From NCBI RefSeq assembly GCF_030411995.1, contig NZ_JASNRC010000014.1:111389-175388 (forward strand): DNA of 64,000 bases, written 5' to 3'. The notes beneath the pieces were generated by a model, which saw only the letters and a program-made list of their open reading frames with translations, was not told where the DNA came from and searched no databases. The DNA comes from Massilia sp. YIM B02769 (GTDB lineage: Bacteria; Pseudomonadota; Gammaproteobacteria; Burkholderiales; Burkholderiaceae_D). The translations under genes were made by a program, and so were the position numbers. Shown here one piece after another: positions 54,662 to 62,892 of the stretch (the first letter of the stretch is position 1; every line of letters begins with the position of its first letter).

Positions 54662-55360
54662 ATGACCAGAGCCATGCCGCGCCCCATCATCACCATCACC
54701 GGCGAAACGCCGGACCGCGCCCGCGTCGAACAGCTGCTGCTCGAAAACGCCGCGCTCGTCTTCGACGACTGCGACCTGTCCGGCGCCGACCTCTCGCGCC
54801 TGGACTTGCAGGAAGCGAGCTTCCGCAGCTGCGCGCTGCTCGAGACCTCGTTCTACGCCGCCAGGCTGGCGCGCACGCAATGGCAGCGCTGCCGCGCGGG
54901 CCACGCCGACTTCGAATCCGCCGACCTGGTCGACGCGCGCTTCGCTTCCTCGGACCTGAACAACAGCAGCTGGCGCCGCGCCAAGCTGGCCTCGGCGAGT
55001 TTTCGCAGCTGCAAGCTGACCGGCGCGAATTTCGAAGAGGTGAGCTACCTCGGCCTGTCGTTCGAAGACACGCTGCTGGTCGGCGCCGACCTGCGCCGCA
55101 TGTCCTTCCGCAAGATGAAGCTGGTGGGGCTGGATTTCGCGGATGCCGATTTGTCGGGCTGCGACTTCCGCGACGCCGTGTTCGAGGGCGGCGGCTTGCG
55201 CGACGCCCACATCAAGGACACGCGTTTCGATGGCGCCGACCTGCGCGAGGCCGACCTGGGTGGTTTGAAATTGGTGAACGCCAAGTTGTTCGTGGGAGCA
55301 ACAATCTCGCCGCGCCAGGCGGCCGAGCTGGTCAGGGCAATGGGGCTGAACGTGGCCTGA
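54662..55360 (+). CDS. Pentapeptide-repeat protein
   Basis: About 232 residues, mostly five-residue units A(D/N)Lxx: DLSGADLSRLDLQEASFRSC, ADFESADLVDARFASSDLN, CKLTGANFEEVS and FDGADLREADLGGLKL. These form a right-handed quadrilateral beta-helix, as in Qnr/McbG DNA mimics. There is no loop or terminal helix clear enough to prove Qnr function. Starts at 54641, 54662 and 54674 are all possible; none has a good ribosome binding site. Confidence 0.8.
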   Translation: MTRAMPRPIITITGETPDRARVEQLLLENAALVFDDCDLSGADLSRLDLQEASFRSCALLETSFYAARLARTQWQRCRAGHADFESADLVDARFASSDLNNSSWRRAKLASASFRSCKLTGANFEEVSYLGLSFEDTLLVGADLRRMSFRKMKLVGLDFADADLSGCDFRDAVFEGGGLRDAHIKDTRFDGADLREADLGGLKLVNAKLFVGATISPRQAAELVRAMGLNVA

Positions 55361-55402
55361 ACCGCGGAAGTGGTTGCACGTGGCAACAGGAATTGCGCAG
55401 GA

Positions 55403-55433
55403 TGTAAGCAAATGCCAGCGTTGTAAGCGAATG
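55403..55433 (+). promoter_or_regulatory. Direct repeats TGTAAGC(A/G)AATG
   Basis: TGTAAGCAAATG at 55403-55414 and TGTAAGCGAATG at 55422-55433, 19 bases apart (about two helical turns), 92 bases before the next ATG. The arrangement suits an OmpR-type response regulator dimer. The regulator is unknown. Confidence 0.4.
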
Positions 55434-55524
55434 TTAACGCTGTCAACAGTCCAGTGCGCCACACCGTTCTTGGTGGAGTGACAATCAAACGTCTACTGAC
55501 AAAACAACCAAGAGGAGCTGCACC

Positions 55525-56127
55525 ATGAAAAAAACTATCGCTACCCTGATCGCCGGTCTGTTCGCGAGCGCCGCCTTTGCCCAATCGCCGGCCACGCCCG
55601 TCGCGAAAGTGAATGCAGAGAAAATGGATGCAAAGACCGCCGTGTTGGTGGATAACAAGGACCTGAAGTCGACCGTCAAGGCCGACAGCAAGAACAACAC
55701 CGTGGTTGCCCAGGCCGAGCCGGCGACCACCAAGAAATCCGACAAGCAAACCAAGTCGGAAAAGCAAGCCAAGTCCGACAAGCAGGCCAAGGCCAAGTCG
55801 CACAAGGACAGCAGCAAGTCCGGCAGCGTCGCCGCAACGGCATCGGGCACGGCCCAGACCGACAACACGGCCGACACCAATTCGTCGACCAACACGGCTA
55901 CCGGCTCGAGCTCGACCTCGGCAACCTCCCAGGGCGGCAGCGACATGGCGCCGACCCCAAGCTCGACCCCGATGACCTCGCCGGCACCGATGACGCCGCC
56001 AACCACCACGCCGACCGAAACCGGCCTGGCCCCGGCCCCGGCATCGACCGTGCCGCCGACCAATCCGATGACCCCGGTCGATACCCAGTCCGCACCGACC
56101 CCGGCCACGCCGACCACCCAGCAATAA
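55525..56127 (+). CDS. Secreted low-complexity Lys/Ser/Thr/Pro-rich protein
   Basis: 200 residues. Signal peptide MKKTIATLIAGLFASAAFA, then a Lys-rich stretch (KKSDKQTKSEKQAKSDKQAK repeats), a Ser/Thr/Asn-rich stretch and a Pro/Thr-rich end. No folded domain is evident. AGAGGAG precedes the ATG and a strong terminator follows, so it looks like a well-expressed single gene. Candidate roles include periplasmic spacer or surface protein; nothing specific is shown. Confidence 0.7.
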   Translation: MKKTIATLIAGLFASAAFAQSPATPVAKVNAEKMDAKTAVLVDNKDLKSTVKADSKNNTVVAQAEPATTKKSDKQTKSEKQAKSDKQAKAKSHKDSSKSGSVAATASGTAQTDNTADTNSSTNTATGSSSTSATSQGGSDMAPTPSSTPMTSPAPMTPPTTTPTETGLAPAPASTVPPTNPMTPVDTQSAPTPATPTTQQ

Positions 56128-56145
56128 TCCTGCGCGCTGGCACGG

Positions 56146-56167
56146 AGCCCGCTTCGGCGGGCTTTTT
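56146..56167 (+). terminator. Terminator of the low-complexity protein gene
   Basis: AGCCCGC-TTCG-GCGGGCT with a stable UUCG loop followed by five T, 19 bases after the stop. Confidence 0.93.
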
Positions 56168-56306
56168 GGCGTGTTTCGAGCGGGCCTGATTCGCCATTTT
56201 TTGCGCTATATCAGGCTTCGCACGTCCATCGACCGAAAACGCGCAAGATCGGTCTACGCTGAGGGACCGGCGGCATCGGCGCCGTCATTTCCTCAGGGGA
56301 TTTGTC

Positions 56307-57167
56307 ATGGCTATCGATTCGAGCGAAGAAACCGTCAACGGCAAGGACGGCAATCAGATCTTCTTCCGCAGCTGGCGTCCGGCCGGCCAGCCCAGCGCCC
56401 TGGTCGTGATCTGCCATGGCGTGAATTCGCATAGCGGCCAGTACGACTGGACGGCGCGCCAATTGGCGGACAGCGGATTCGTGGTCTATGCGCTGGACCT
56501 GCGCGGGCGCGGCAAGTCGAGCGGCGAGCGCTTCTATGTCGAGGACATCGAGGAATACGTCGGCGACCTCGCCACCCTGATCGACCTGGCCAAGACCCGC
56601 GAGTCCGGCCTGGCCGTGTTCCTGCTCGGGCATTCGGCCGGCGGCGTGGTGTCCTGCGTCTACACGCTCGAGCACCAGGCCGAGCTCGACGGCTTCATCT
56701 GCGAAAGCTTCGCCTTCAAGGTTCCTGCGCCCGACATCGCGCTGTCGGTGATCAAGGGCCTGAGCCACATCGCCCCCCACCTGGGCGTGCTCAGGCTGCA
56801 CAACGAGGAGTTTTCGCGCGACCCGGAAGCGGTGCGCGCGCTGAACAACGATCCGCTGATCGCCGGCGAAGTGCAGCCGGCCAGCACCGTGGCCGCGCTG
56901 GCGCGCGCCGACGACCGCCTGAAGAAGTCGTTCGACCAGATCACGCTGCCGGTCTTCATCATGCACGGCACCGTCGACAAGGCAACCGTGCCGGCGGGCA
57001 GCCAGTTCTTCTACGAGCATGCGGGGTCGGTGGACAAGACCCTGAAGCTCTACGAAGGGCATTACCACGACCTGCTGAACGACTACGGCAAGGAGGATGT
57101 GCTGGCCGATACCACGCACTGGATCAGGCAGCATTTGCCGCGTACGGCGTCGGCGGGCATGGCCTAG
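56307..57167 (+). CDS. Alpha/beta hydrolase, monoacylglycerol-lipase-like
   Basis: 286 residues. Oxyanion motif ICHGVNSHSGQYDW, nucleophile Ser 110 in LGHSAGG, acid in HGTVDKATVP and His in YEGHYHDLLND: the pattern of Hydrolase_4/lysophospholipase-type enzymes. Likely acts on monoacylglycerols or lysolipids in the cytoplasm. Convergent with the glutathione peroxidase gene. Confidence 0.88.
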   Translation: MAIDSSEETVNGKDGNQIFFRSWRPAGQPSALVVICHGVNSHSGQYDWTARQLADSGFVVYALDLRGRGKSSGERFYVEDIEEYVGDLATLIDLAKTRESGLAVFLLGHSAGGVVSCVYTLEHQAELDGFICESFAFKVPAPDIALSVIKGLSHIAPHLGVLRLHNEEFSRDPEAVRALNNDPLIAGEVQPASTVAALARADDRLKKSFDQITLPVFIMHGTVDKATVPAGSQFFYEHAGSVDKTLKLYEGHYHDLLNDYGKEDVLADTTHWIRQHLPRTASAGMA

Positions 57168-57185
57168 AGGCCGGATCGGGGCGGC

Positions 57186-57668
57186 TCAGCGCGCCAGCAA
57201 TTGCTCGATATCGTCCCGGATTTCTTCCGGCTTGGTGTTCGGCGCATAGCGCTTGACCACGCTGCCGTCGCGGTTGACGAGGAACTTGGTGAAGTTCCAC
57301 TTGACCCCTTGCGTGCCCAGGATGCCGGGCGCTTCGCGCTTGAGGTGGCGGAACAGGGGATGGGCGTTGGCGCCGTTGACGTCGATCTTGGCGAACAGCG
57401 GGAAGCTGACGCCGAAGTTGCGTTCGCAGAACTGGCCGATCTCGGCCTCGCTGCCGCTTTCCTGCTTGCCGAACTGGTTGCAGGGGAAGCCCAGCACCTC
57501 GAAGCCGCGCTCGCCGTAGTCGCGGTGCATGGTTTCCAGGCCACGGTATTGCGGCGTGAAGCCGCAGCCGCTGGCGGTGTTGACGATCAGGAGCACCTGG
57601 CCGCGGTAGGACGACAGGTCGACAGGCGTGCCGTCGAGGGCGTTGGCGGAGAAGTCGAAAACGTTCAT
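57186..57668 (-). CDS. Glutathione peroxidase
   Basis: 160 residues. The peroxidatic Cys 35 is in NTASGCGFTPQY, with FPCNQFGKQE and VKWNFTKFLV supplying the Gln, Trp and Asn of the catalytic set. A bacterial Cys-type enzyme that reduces hydroperoxides with thioredoxin or glutathione. The ATG at 57668 gives the family-typical MNVFDFSANALDG. Confidence 0.94.
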   Translation of the reverse strand: MNVFDFSANALDGTPVDLSSYRGQVLLIVNTASGCGFTPQYRGLETMHRDYGERGFEVLGFPCNQFGKQESGSEAEIGQFCERNFGVSFPLFAKIDVNGANAHPLFRHLKREAPGILGTQGVKWNFTKFLVNRDGSVVKRYAPNTKPEEIRDDIEQLLAR

Positions 57669-57720
57669 GGCTCGATCATACCAACACATGCTGGCATGTC
57701 CCAGCATTTGCCGGAGGAAG

Positions 57721-57825
57721 GTAGCGTGGACGGGTTTCCCGTGCACGCGTTCAACATCCGCAAGATTCTTCGCGAAAGCCTTGGCGCCGGTGGGACGCGT
57801 GGACGGCAGAGCCGTCCACCCTACG
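57721..57825. repeat. Paired palindromic repeat, copy 8
   Basis: GTAGCGTGGACGGGTTTCCCGTGCACGCG at the left and CGCGTGGACGGC...GCCGTCCACCCTACG at the right, in inverted orientation, with slightly different GGACGG centres. It ends one base before the pilU stop. Confidence 0.85.
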
Positions 57826-57826
57826 A

Positions 57827-58963
57827 TTACACCAGCCCGAGATGCTCGGTCCCCGCCGAGAAATCGCGGTTCTTCGCGTGCTTGGAATTGAGCTTGATCG
57901 TCAGACGCAAGTCGTTCACCGAGTCCGCATTGCGCAGCGCGTCTTCGTACGAGATCTTGTCCGCCTCGTACAAGTCGAACAGCGCCTGGTCGAAGGTCTG
58001 CATGCCCAGCTCGCGCGACTTCTTCATGATCTCCTTGATCTCGTGGACCTCGCCCTTGAAGACCAGGTCCGAGATCAGCGGAGAATTGAGCATGATTTCC
58101 ATCGCCACCACGCGGCCCTTGTCTTCCTTCTTCGGAATCAGGCGCTGCGACACCAGGCCGCGCAGGTTCAGGGACAGGTCCATCAGCAGTTGCTGGCGGC
58201 GCTCTTCGGGGAAGAAGTTGATGATGCGGTCGAGCGCCTGGTTGGCGCTGTTGGCGTGCAGGGTGGCCAGGCACAGGTGGCCGGTTTCGGCAAAGGCGAT
58301 CGCGTGTTCCATGGTGTCGCGGTCGCGGATCTCGCCGATCTGGATCACGTCCGGCGCCTGGCGCAGGGAGTTCTTCAGGGCCGCCTCGAAGCTGTCGGTG
58401 TCCACGCCCACTTCGCGTTGCGTGATCACGCAGTTCTTGTGCGGGTGGACGAATTCGACCGGGTCCTCGATGGTGATGATGTGGCCGTAGCTGTTCTCGT
58501 TGCGGTAGCCGACCATCGCCGCCAGCGTCGTCGATTTGCCCGAGCCGGTGGCGCCGACCATGATCACCAGGCCGCGCTTGGCCATGATCACGTCCTTCAG
58601 CACCTCGGGCAGGCCCAGGTCCTCGAACTTCGGGATCTGCGTGGTGATCGTCCGCAACACCATGCCGACGCTGCTCATCTGCACGAATGCCGAAACGCGG
58701 AAGCGCCCCAGGTCGCCCGGGCTGATCGCGAAGTTGGCTTCGCGCGTCAGCTCGAAGCCGGCGGTCTGCTTGTCGTTCATGATCGAACGCGCCAGGTCGG
58801 CCGTGTGGGCGGCCGTCAGCGGCTGGCTGGACACCGGTGTCATGCGGCCGTCGATCTTGATCGCGGGCGGGAAGCCGGCGGTGATGAAAAGGTCCGAGCC
58901 GCCCTTGCTGACCATCAGGCGCAGCAGGTCGAACATGAATTTTGAGGCCTGGTCGCGTTCCAT
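57827..58963 (-). CDS. pilU: Type IV pilus ATPase PilU
   Basis: 378 residues. A PilT-like retraction ATPase; the longer C-terminal end and MERDQASKFMFDLLRLMV opening point to PilU. Walker A GATGSGKST, Asp box ITIEDPVEFVH, Walker B IQIGEIRDRDTM and His box TGHLCLATLHANSA are intact. It works with PilT in pilus retraction and twitching. Nine bases after pilT. Confidence 0.94.
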   Translation of the reverse strand: MERDQASKFMFDLLRLMVSKGGSDLFITAGFPPAIKIDGRMTPVSSQPLTAAHTADLARSIMNDKQTAGFELTREANFAISPGDLGRFRVSAFVQMSSVGMVLRTITTQIPKFEDLGLPEVLKDVIMAKRGLVIMVGATGSGKSTTLAAMVGYRNENSYGHIITIEDPVEFVHPHKNCVITQREVGVDTDSFEAALKNSLRQAPDVIQIGEIRDRDTMEHAIAFAETGHLCLATLHANSANQALDRIINFFPEERRQQLLMDLSLNLRGLVSQRLIPKKEDKGRVVAMEIMLNSPLISDLVFKGEVHEIKEIMKKSRELGMQTFDQALFDLYEADKISYEDALRNADSVNDLRLTIKLNSKHAKNRDFSAGTEHLGLV

Positions 58964-58972
58964 GCGTGCTCC

Positions 58973-60016
58973 TTAGCCGGGGAAGTTTTCCGGAATCTTC
59001 GCAGCCGAACGCGCCGCGCTGCTCGAGATGATATTCCGGCGCACCAGGTCGGTCAGGTTCTGGTCCAGGGTCTGCATGCCGGCGTTGCTGCCGGTCTGGA
59101 TGGCCGAGTACATCTGGGCGATCTTGGCTTCGCGGATCAGGTTGCGGATCGCCGGCGTGCCGAGCATGATCTCGTGCGCCGCCACACGGCCCGAGCCGTC
59201 CTTGGTCTTCAGCAGGGTCTGCGAAATCACGGCCTGCAGCGATTCCGACAGCATCGCGCGTACCATTTCCTTTTCCTCGGCCGGGAAAACGTCGACGATA
59301 CGGTCGATGGTCTTCGCGGCCGACGAGGTGTGCAGGGTGCCGAACACCAGGTGGCCGGTTTCGGCCGCCGACAAAGCGAGACGGATCGTCTCGAGATCGC
59401 GCAGCTCGCCGACCAGGATGGCGTCCGGGTCTTCGCGCAGCGCCGAGCGCAGGGCGTTGTTGAAGGAGAGGGTGTGCGGGCCGACTTCGCGCTGGTTGAT
59501 CAGGCACTTCTTCGATTCGTGCACGAACTCGATCGGGTCTTCGATCGTCAGGATGTGCCCGTACTCGTTTTCGTTCAGGTGATTCACCATCGCGGCCAGC
59601 GTGGTCGACTTGCCCGAGCCGGTCGGGCCGGTGACGAGCACCAGGCCGCGCGGCTTCAGGGCCAGTTCGCCGAAGATGCGCGGTGCGTTCAGTTCTTCCA
59701 GCGACAGGATCTTCGACGGAATCGTACGCAGCACGGCGGAGGCGCCGCGTTCCTGGTTGAAGGCGTTGACGCGGAAGCGCGCCAGGCCCGGAATCGCGAA
59801 CGAGAAGTCGCACTCCAGCACCTCTTCGTACTGCTTGCGCTGGCCGTCGTTCATGATGTCATAGATCATGGCGTGCACGTCCTTGTGCTCGAGCGGCGGC
59901 AAGTTAATGCGGCGCACGTCGCCATGGACGCGGATCATCGGCGGCAGGCCGGCAGAGAGGTGGAGGTCGGAGGCTTTGTTCTTGACCGAGAAGGCGAGTA
60001 ATTCGGAGATGTCCAT
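58973..60016 (-). CDS. pilT: Type IV pilus retraction ATPase PilT
   Basis: 347 residues. MDISELLAFSVKNKASDLHLSAG, Walker A GPTGSGKST, Asp box LTIEDPIEFVHESKK, Walker B ILVGELRDLETI, His box TGHLVFGTLHTSSA and the AIRNLIREAKIAQM retraction motif. A hexameric motor that depolymerises the pilus at the inner membrane. Divergent from yggS; pilT-pilU next to yggS-proC is a conserved order. Confidence 0.97.
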   Translation of the reverse strand: MDISELLAFSVKNKASDLHLSAGLPPMIRVHGDVRRINLPPLEHKDVHAMIYDIMNDGQRKQYEEVLECDFSFAIPGLARFRVNAFNQERGASAVLRTIPSKILSLEELNAPRIFGELALKPRGLVLVTGPTGSGKSTTLAAMVNHLNENEYGHILTIEDPIEFVHESKKCLINQREVGPHTLSFNNALRSALREDPDAILVGELRDLETIRLALSAAETGHLVFGTLHTSSAAKTIDRIVDVFPAEEKEMVRAMLSESLQAVISQTLLKTKDGSGRVAAHEIMLGTPAIRNLIREAKIAQMYSAIQTGSNAGMQTLDQNLTDLVRRNIISSSAARSAAKIPENFPG

Positions 60017-60017
60017 T

Positions 60018-60023
60018 TATAAT
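60018..60023 (+). promoter_or_regulatory. Probable -10 box of yggS-proC
   Basis: TATAAT 72 bases before the chosen yggS ATG, abutting the divergent pilT start. Confidence 0.4.
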
Positions 60024-60094
60024 CCTGTGCCGTGAAGGGCGCAGCTTCGGCCAGCGTTCTCGCATGTCCCGAATATTGCCCACAGAAAACGATT

Positions 60095-60808
60095 ATGGTC
60101 ACAATCGCCGATAACTTGCAAGCTGTCGAAGCGACAATCGCCGCCGCCGTCAAGGACGCCAACCGGGCCCGTTCCATGGTCCAGCTGCTGGCTGTCTCGA
60201 AGACGTTTCCGGCGGAAGCGGTACTCGAAGCGATGGCAGCCGGACAACGCGCCTTTGGCGAAAACTATCTGCAGGAAGGCGTCGAAAAAATCGCCGCCGT
60301 GGCGCGCGCGCAACCGGATACGCCTGTCGAGTGGCATTTCATCGGCCCGATCCAGAGCAACAAGACCCGGCCGATCGCCACCCATTTCAGCTGGGTGCAC
60401 ACCGTCGACCGCCTGAAGATCGCGCAGCGCCTGTCGGAACAGCGCCCGCCAGAACTGGGGCTCCTGAACATCTGTCTGCAGGTGAACATCAGCGGCGAAA
60501 CCACGAAAAGCGGCGCCACCCCCGACGAATTGCCGGCGCTGGCGCGCCAGGTCGCGGCCTTGCCGAACCTGCGCCTGCGCGGGCTGATGGCGATCCCGGA
60601 ACCGCAAACCGACCCGGCCCTGCAGCGCGCGGCGTTTGCCAGCTTGCGCAAGCTGGGCGAGGCCTTGCGCGCGGACGGCCTGCCGGTCGACACGCTGTCG
60701 ATGGGGATGTCGGGCGACATGGCGGCGGCCATTCTCGAAGGCGCGACCATCGTGCGCGTCGGCAGCGCCATTTTCGGCACACGTACTTATCACAAGGATT
60801 CGGAATGA
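60095..60808 (+). CDS. yggS: Pyridoxal-phosphate homeostasis protein YggS
   Basis: 237 residues. The lysine that binds PLP is in LLAVSKTFPAE. AFGENYLQEGVEKI, WHFIGPIQSNKTRPIA and the phosphate-site MGMSGDMAAAILEGAT are diagnostic of the YggS/PROSC family, which balances free PLP. ATG 60095 gives MVTIADNLQAV; an upstream in-frame start at 60032 is less likely. The stop overlaps proC. Confidence 0.95.
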   Translation: MVTIADNLQAVEATIAAAVKDANRARSMVQLLAVSKTFPAEAVLEAMAAGQRAFGENYLQEGVEKIAAVARAQPDTPVEWHFIGPIQSNKTRPIATHFSWVHTVDRLKIAQRLSEQRPPELGLLNICLQVNISGETTKSGATPDELPALARQVAALPNLRLRGLMAIPEPQTDPALQRAAFASLRKLGEALRADGLPVDTLSMGMSGDMAAAILEGATIVRVGSAIFGTRTYHKDSE

Positions 60809-61638
60809 AGATCGCTTTCATCGGCGGCGGGAACATGGCGACGGCGCTGATCGCCGGGCTGGTCAAGAACCTGGGCGCAGGTGCGCAGGTGCATGTGGTC
60901 GATCCGAATGCGGACGCACGTGAAAAGCTCGCGGCGCAGTATGGGGCGGCCACCTCTGCAAGCATCGATGCCGCCGTCGGCGCCTGCGATGTGATCGTGC
61001 TGGCGGTGAAGCCGCAGCAGATGCGCGACGTGGCGGCCGCACTGGCGCCGCAGCTGGCGCAGTTGACTCAGTTGAATAACGGGCCGCTGGTGCTGTCGAT
61101 CGCGGCGGGCATCCGCAGCGTGGACCTGTCGCGCTGGCTGGGCGGTTACGGCGCCATCGTGCGCACCATGCCGAATACGCCGGCGCTGATCGGCATGGGC
61201 ATCACCGGCATGGTGGCGACAAGCGGCGTGACTGGCGCCCAGCGCGCGGCGGCCGACAGCGTGATGCGCGCGGTGGGCGAGACCGTGTGGCTGGATGACG
61301 AAGCGCTGATCGATCCGGTGACGGCGGTGTCGGGGAGCGGACCGGCATATGTGTTCTACTTCCTGGAAGCGATGCAGGCGGCGGCTGTGGAGATGGGCTT
61401 GAGTGCGGAGCAGGGCAAGGCGCTGGCGCTGGCCACGTTTGCCGGCGCGGCGGAACTGGCGACGCAGTCCAGCGAATCGCTGGAGGTGCTGCGCCAGCGC
61501 GTGACCTCGAAAGGGGGCACGACGCATGCGGCGATTACCAGCATGGAAGCGGCGGGCGTGAAGCCGGCGATCATGGCGGCCATGCAGGCGGCAGCGGCGC
61601 GCGGGCGCGAGTTGGGGGAGGAGTTGGGAGCGGATTGA
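60805..61638 (+). CDS. proC: Pyrroline-5-carboxylate reductase
   Basis: 277 residues; last step of proline synthesis. Rossmann motif MKIAFIGGGNMATALIAGL, VLAVKPQQM, MPNTPALIGMGITG and the C-terminal VTAVSGSGPAYVFYFLEAM and VTSKGGTTHAAI signatures. ATGA overlap with yggS indicates coupling. Confidence 0.97.
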   Translation: MKIAFIGGGNMATALIAGLVKNLGAGAQVHVVDPNADAREKLAAQYGAATSASIDAAVGACDVIVLAVKPQQMRDVAAALAPQLAQLTQLNNGPLVLSIAAGIRSVDLSRWLGGYGAIVRTMPNTPALIGMGITGMVATSGVTGAQRAAADSVMRAVGETVWLDDEALIDPVTAVSGSGPAYVFYFLEAMQAAAVEMGLSAEQGKALALATFAGAAELATQSSESLEVLRQRVTSKGGTTHAAITSMEAAGVKPAIMAAMQAAAARGRELGEELGAD

Positions 61639-61662
61639 AGCGCCGGATGTTATGCCGGCATG

Positions 61663-61788
61663 GTACCGCGTGGGCACGGGGCGCCCACCCTACGATCATT
61701 GAGTGTAGTAGTGTCGTTAGACGTCGCGGATTCAATATAGCGCCACATCGTCAAACGTAGGGTGGGCGCCCCTGTGCCCACGCGGTAC
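61663..61788. repeat. Paired palindromic repeat, copy 9
   Basis: TACCGCGTGGGCACGGGGCGCCCACCCTACG at the left and CGTAGGGTGGGCGCC...GTGCCCACGCGGTA at the right; the arms are inverse copies with the same GGGCGCC/GTGCCC asymmetry. 126 bases between proC and the yqjK-like gene. Confidence 0.88.
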
Positions 61789-61793
61789 AACGT

Positions 61794-62135
61794 TTATTGA
61801 AACCGCCCGCCAAATCGCTCGCGCAACACCGGCAACACCCGCTGCACCACCGGCATTACGCTCGGCAGCACATTCTGCACGATCTTCCACGCCGACACAC
61901 CGGTCGCCACCAGTGCCAGCACCGGTTTCGGACGCGCGATCAGCAGGCCGAGCGCGACACCGCCGCCGGCCAGCAAGGCCTTGCGCTTGGCCATCAGCGA
62001 CTGGCCGACGCCGCTGATCCGTTCGACCGGCGCCTTCAACAGGTTCAGTTCGTAGGCGATGTCGCCACGCTGCTGCGCACACTCGGCAATCAAGTGCGCG
62101 CGGCGCACCGCCAGGGGCTTCTTCTCACTGTTCAT
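61794..62135 (-). CDS. YqjK-like protein
   Basis: 113 residues. N-terminal basic helix (RRAHLIAECAQQRGDIAYEL), then a weakly hydrophobic segment KALLAGGGVALGLLIARPKP. Third gene of a yqjD-yqjE-yqjK type operon, overlapping the second by 11 bases; the assignment rests largely on this order. Function unknown. Confidence 0.7.
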   Translation of the reverse strand: MNSEKKPLAVRRAHLIAECAQQRGDIAYELNLLKAPVERISGVGQSLMAKRKALLAGGGVALGLLIARPKPVLALVATGVSAWKIVQNVLPSVMPVVQRVLPVLRERFGGRFQ

Positions 62136-62505
62136 GCGCCGCTCCCGTGCCCTTGATGAAGGCGATATCCTTGTTCAGCTCGTCGAGCGTGGCCGCCATC
62201 ATCGGCGGACGCGACGCGAAGCGTGCACGCACCTGCAGCAGGATCACGACAGCCGCCAGTGCAAACAGGCCGGCCATGCCGCCGATCGCCAGCAGGCGGT
62301 GGGTGTCCCAGAACAGCACGATCACGAACAAGGCCACCAGCATGAAGGCGCCGGCGCCGAGGAAGGCGGCGAACAGCGCCCAGGCCACGTAGCCGAGCAG
62401 GCGCTGCGCTTCCTCCTGCACCTCGACGGCGGCCAGCGCCAGGCGTGTGCGCGCCATGGCCAGGACGGTCGTGCCGATCCGGCCGACCGCCGCGGCAATG
62501 GCCAT
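62125..62505 (-). CDS. YqjE-like phage-holin-family membrane protein
   Basis: 126 residues, two adjacent hydrophobic helices (YVAWALFAAFLGAGAFMLVALFVIVLFW and LLAIGGMAGLFALAAVVILLQV), typical of the holin superfamily III/YqjE family of inner-membrane proteins. ATG 62505 overlaps the yqjD-like stop by one base. The frame extends upstream without start signals. Confidence 0.82.
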   Translation of the reverse strand: MAIAAAVGRIGTTVLAMARTRLALAAVEVQEEAQRLLGYVAWALFAAFLGAGAFMLVALFVIVLFWDTHRLLAIGGMAGLFALAAVVILLQVRARFASRPPMMAATLDELNKDIAFIKGTGAAHEQ

Positions 62506-62819
62506 CAGCGGCGTCCGATCAGCAGGCCGACGACGACGCCGACGGCGGCGCCCACGCCCACCGCTTTCCACGGATTGTCCTTGACGTAGGTGTCGGTGGC
62601 CTTGGCGGCGGCCTTCGATTTCTCGATGACTTCCAGGTTCGCCAGGCCTTCCTTGGCGGTGGTGATGGCGGTCTCGAACTTGGCCTTGGCCGCTTCGAGC
62701 TGCTCGCCGGTCAGCGAACCGCCGTGGCGCAGCCAGGCTTCCGCGTCCAGGATCACGGTCTTCAGGTCGGCCAGGAGCTGGTCGCGGGCGCCGGTCTGGG
62801 TCGGGATTTTTTCCATCAT
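62505..62819 (-). CDS. YqjD/ElaB family protein (DUF883)
   Basis: 104 residues. An amphipathic helical body (LLADLKTVILDAEAWLR, AKAKFETAITTAKEG) and a C-terminal membrane helix VKDNPWKAVGVGAAVGVVVG ending GRR: the classic DUF883 tail. E. coli YqjD binds ribosomes at the membrane in stationary phase. GAGG lies before the first of two ATGs. Confidence 0.88.
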   Translation of the reverse strand: MMEKIPTQTGARDQLLADLKTVILDAEAWLRHGGSLTGEQLEAAKAKFETAITTAKEGLANLEVIEKSKAAAKATDTYVKDNPWKAVGVGAAVGVVVGLLIGRR

Positions 62820-62892
62820 GTTTTAGCCTCGTAATAGGGGGTGATTGGCCGCTGCCTTGCCGGCAGAACGGAGATTTGTATTTCGGACAATA

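Noticed and set aside
54641..55360. Qnr-type quinolone resistance protein
   Set aside because: Pentapeptide repeats are clear, but the loops and C-terminal dimer helix of Qnr cannot be recognised, so only the general family is called.
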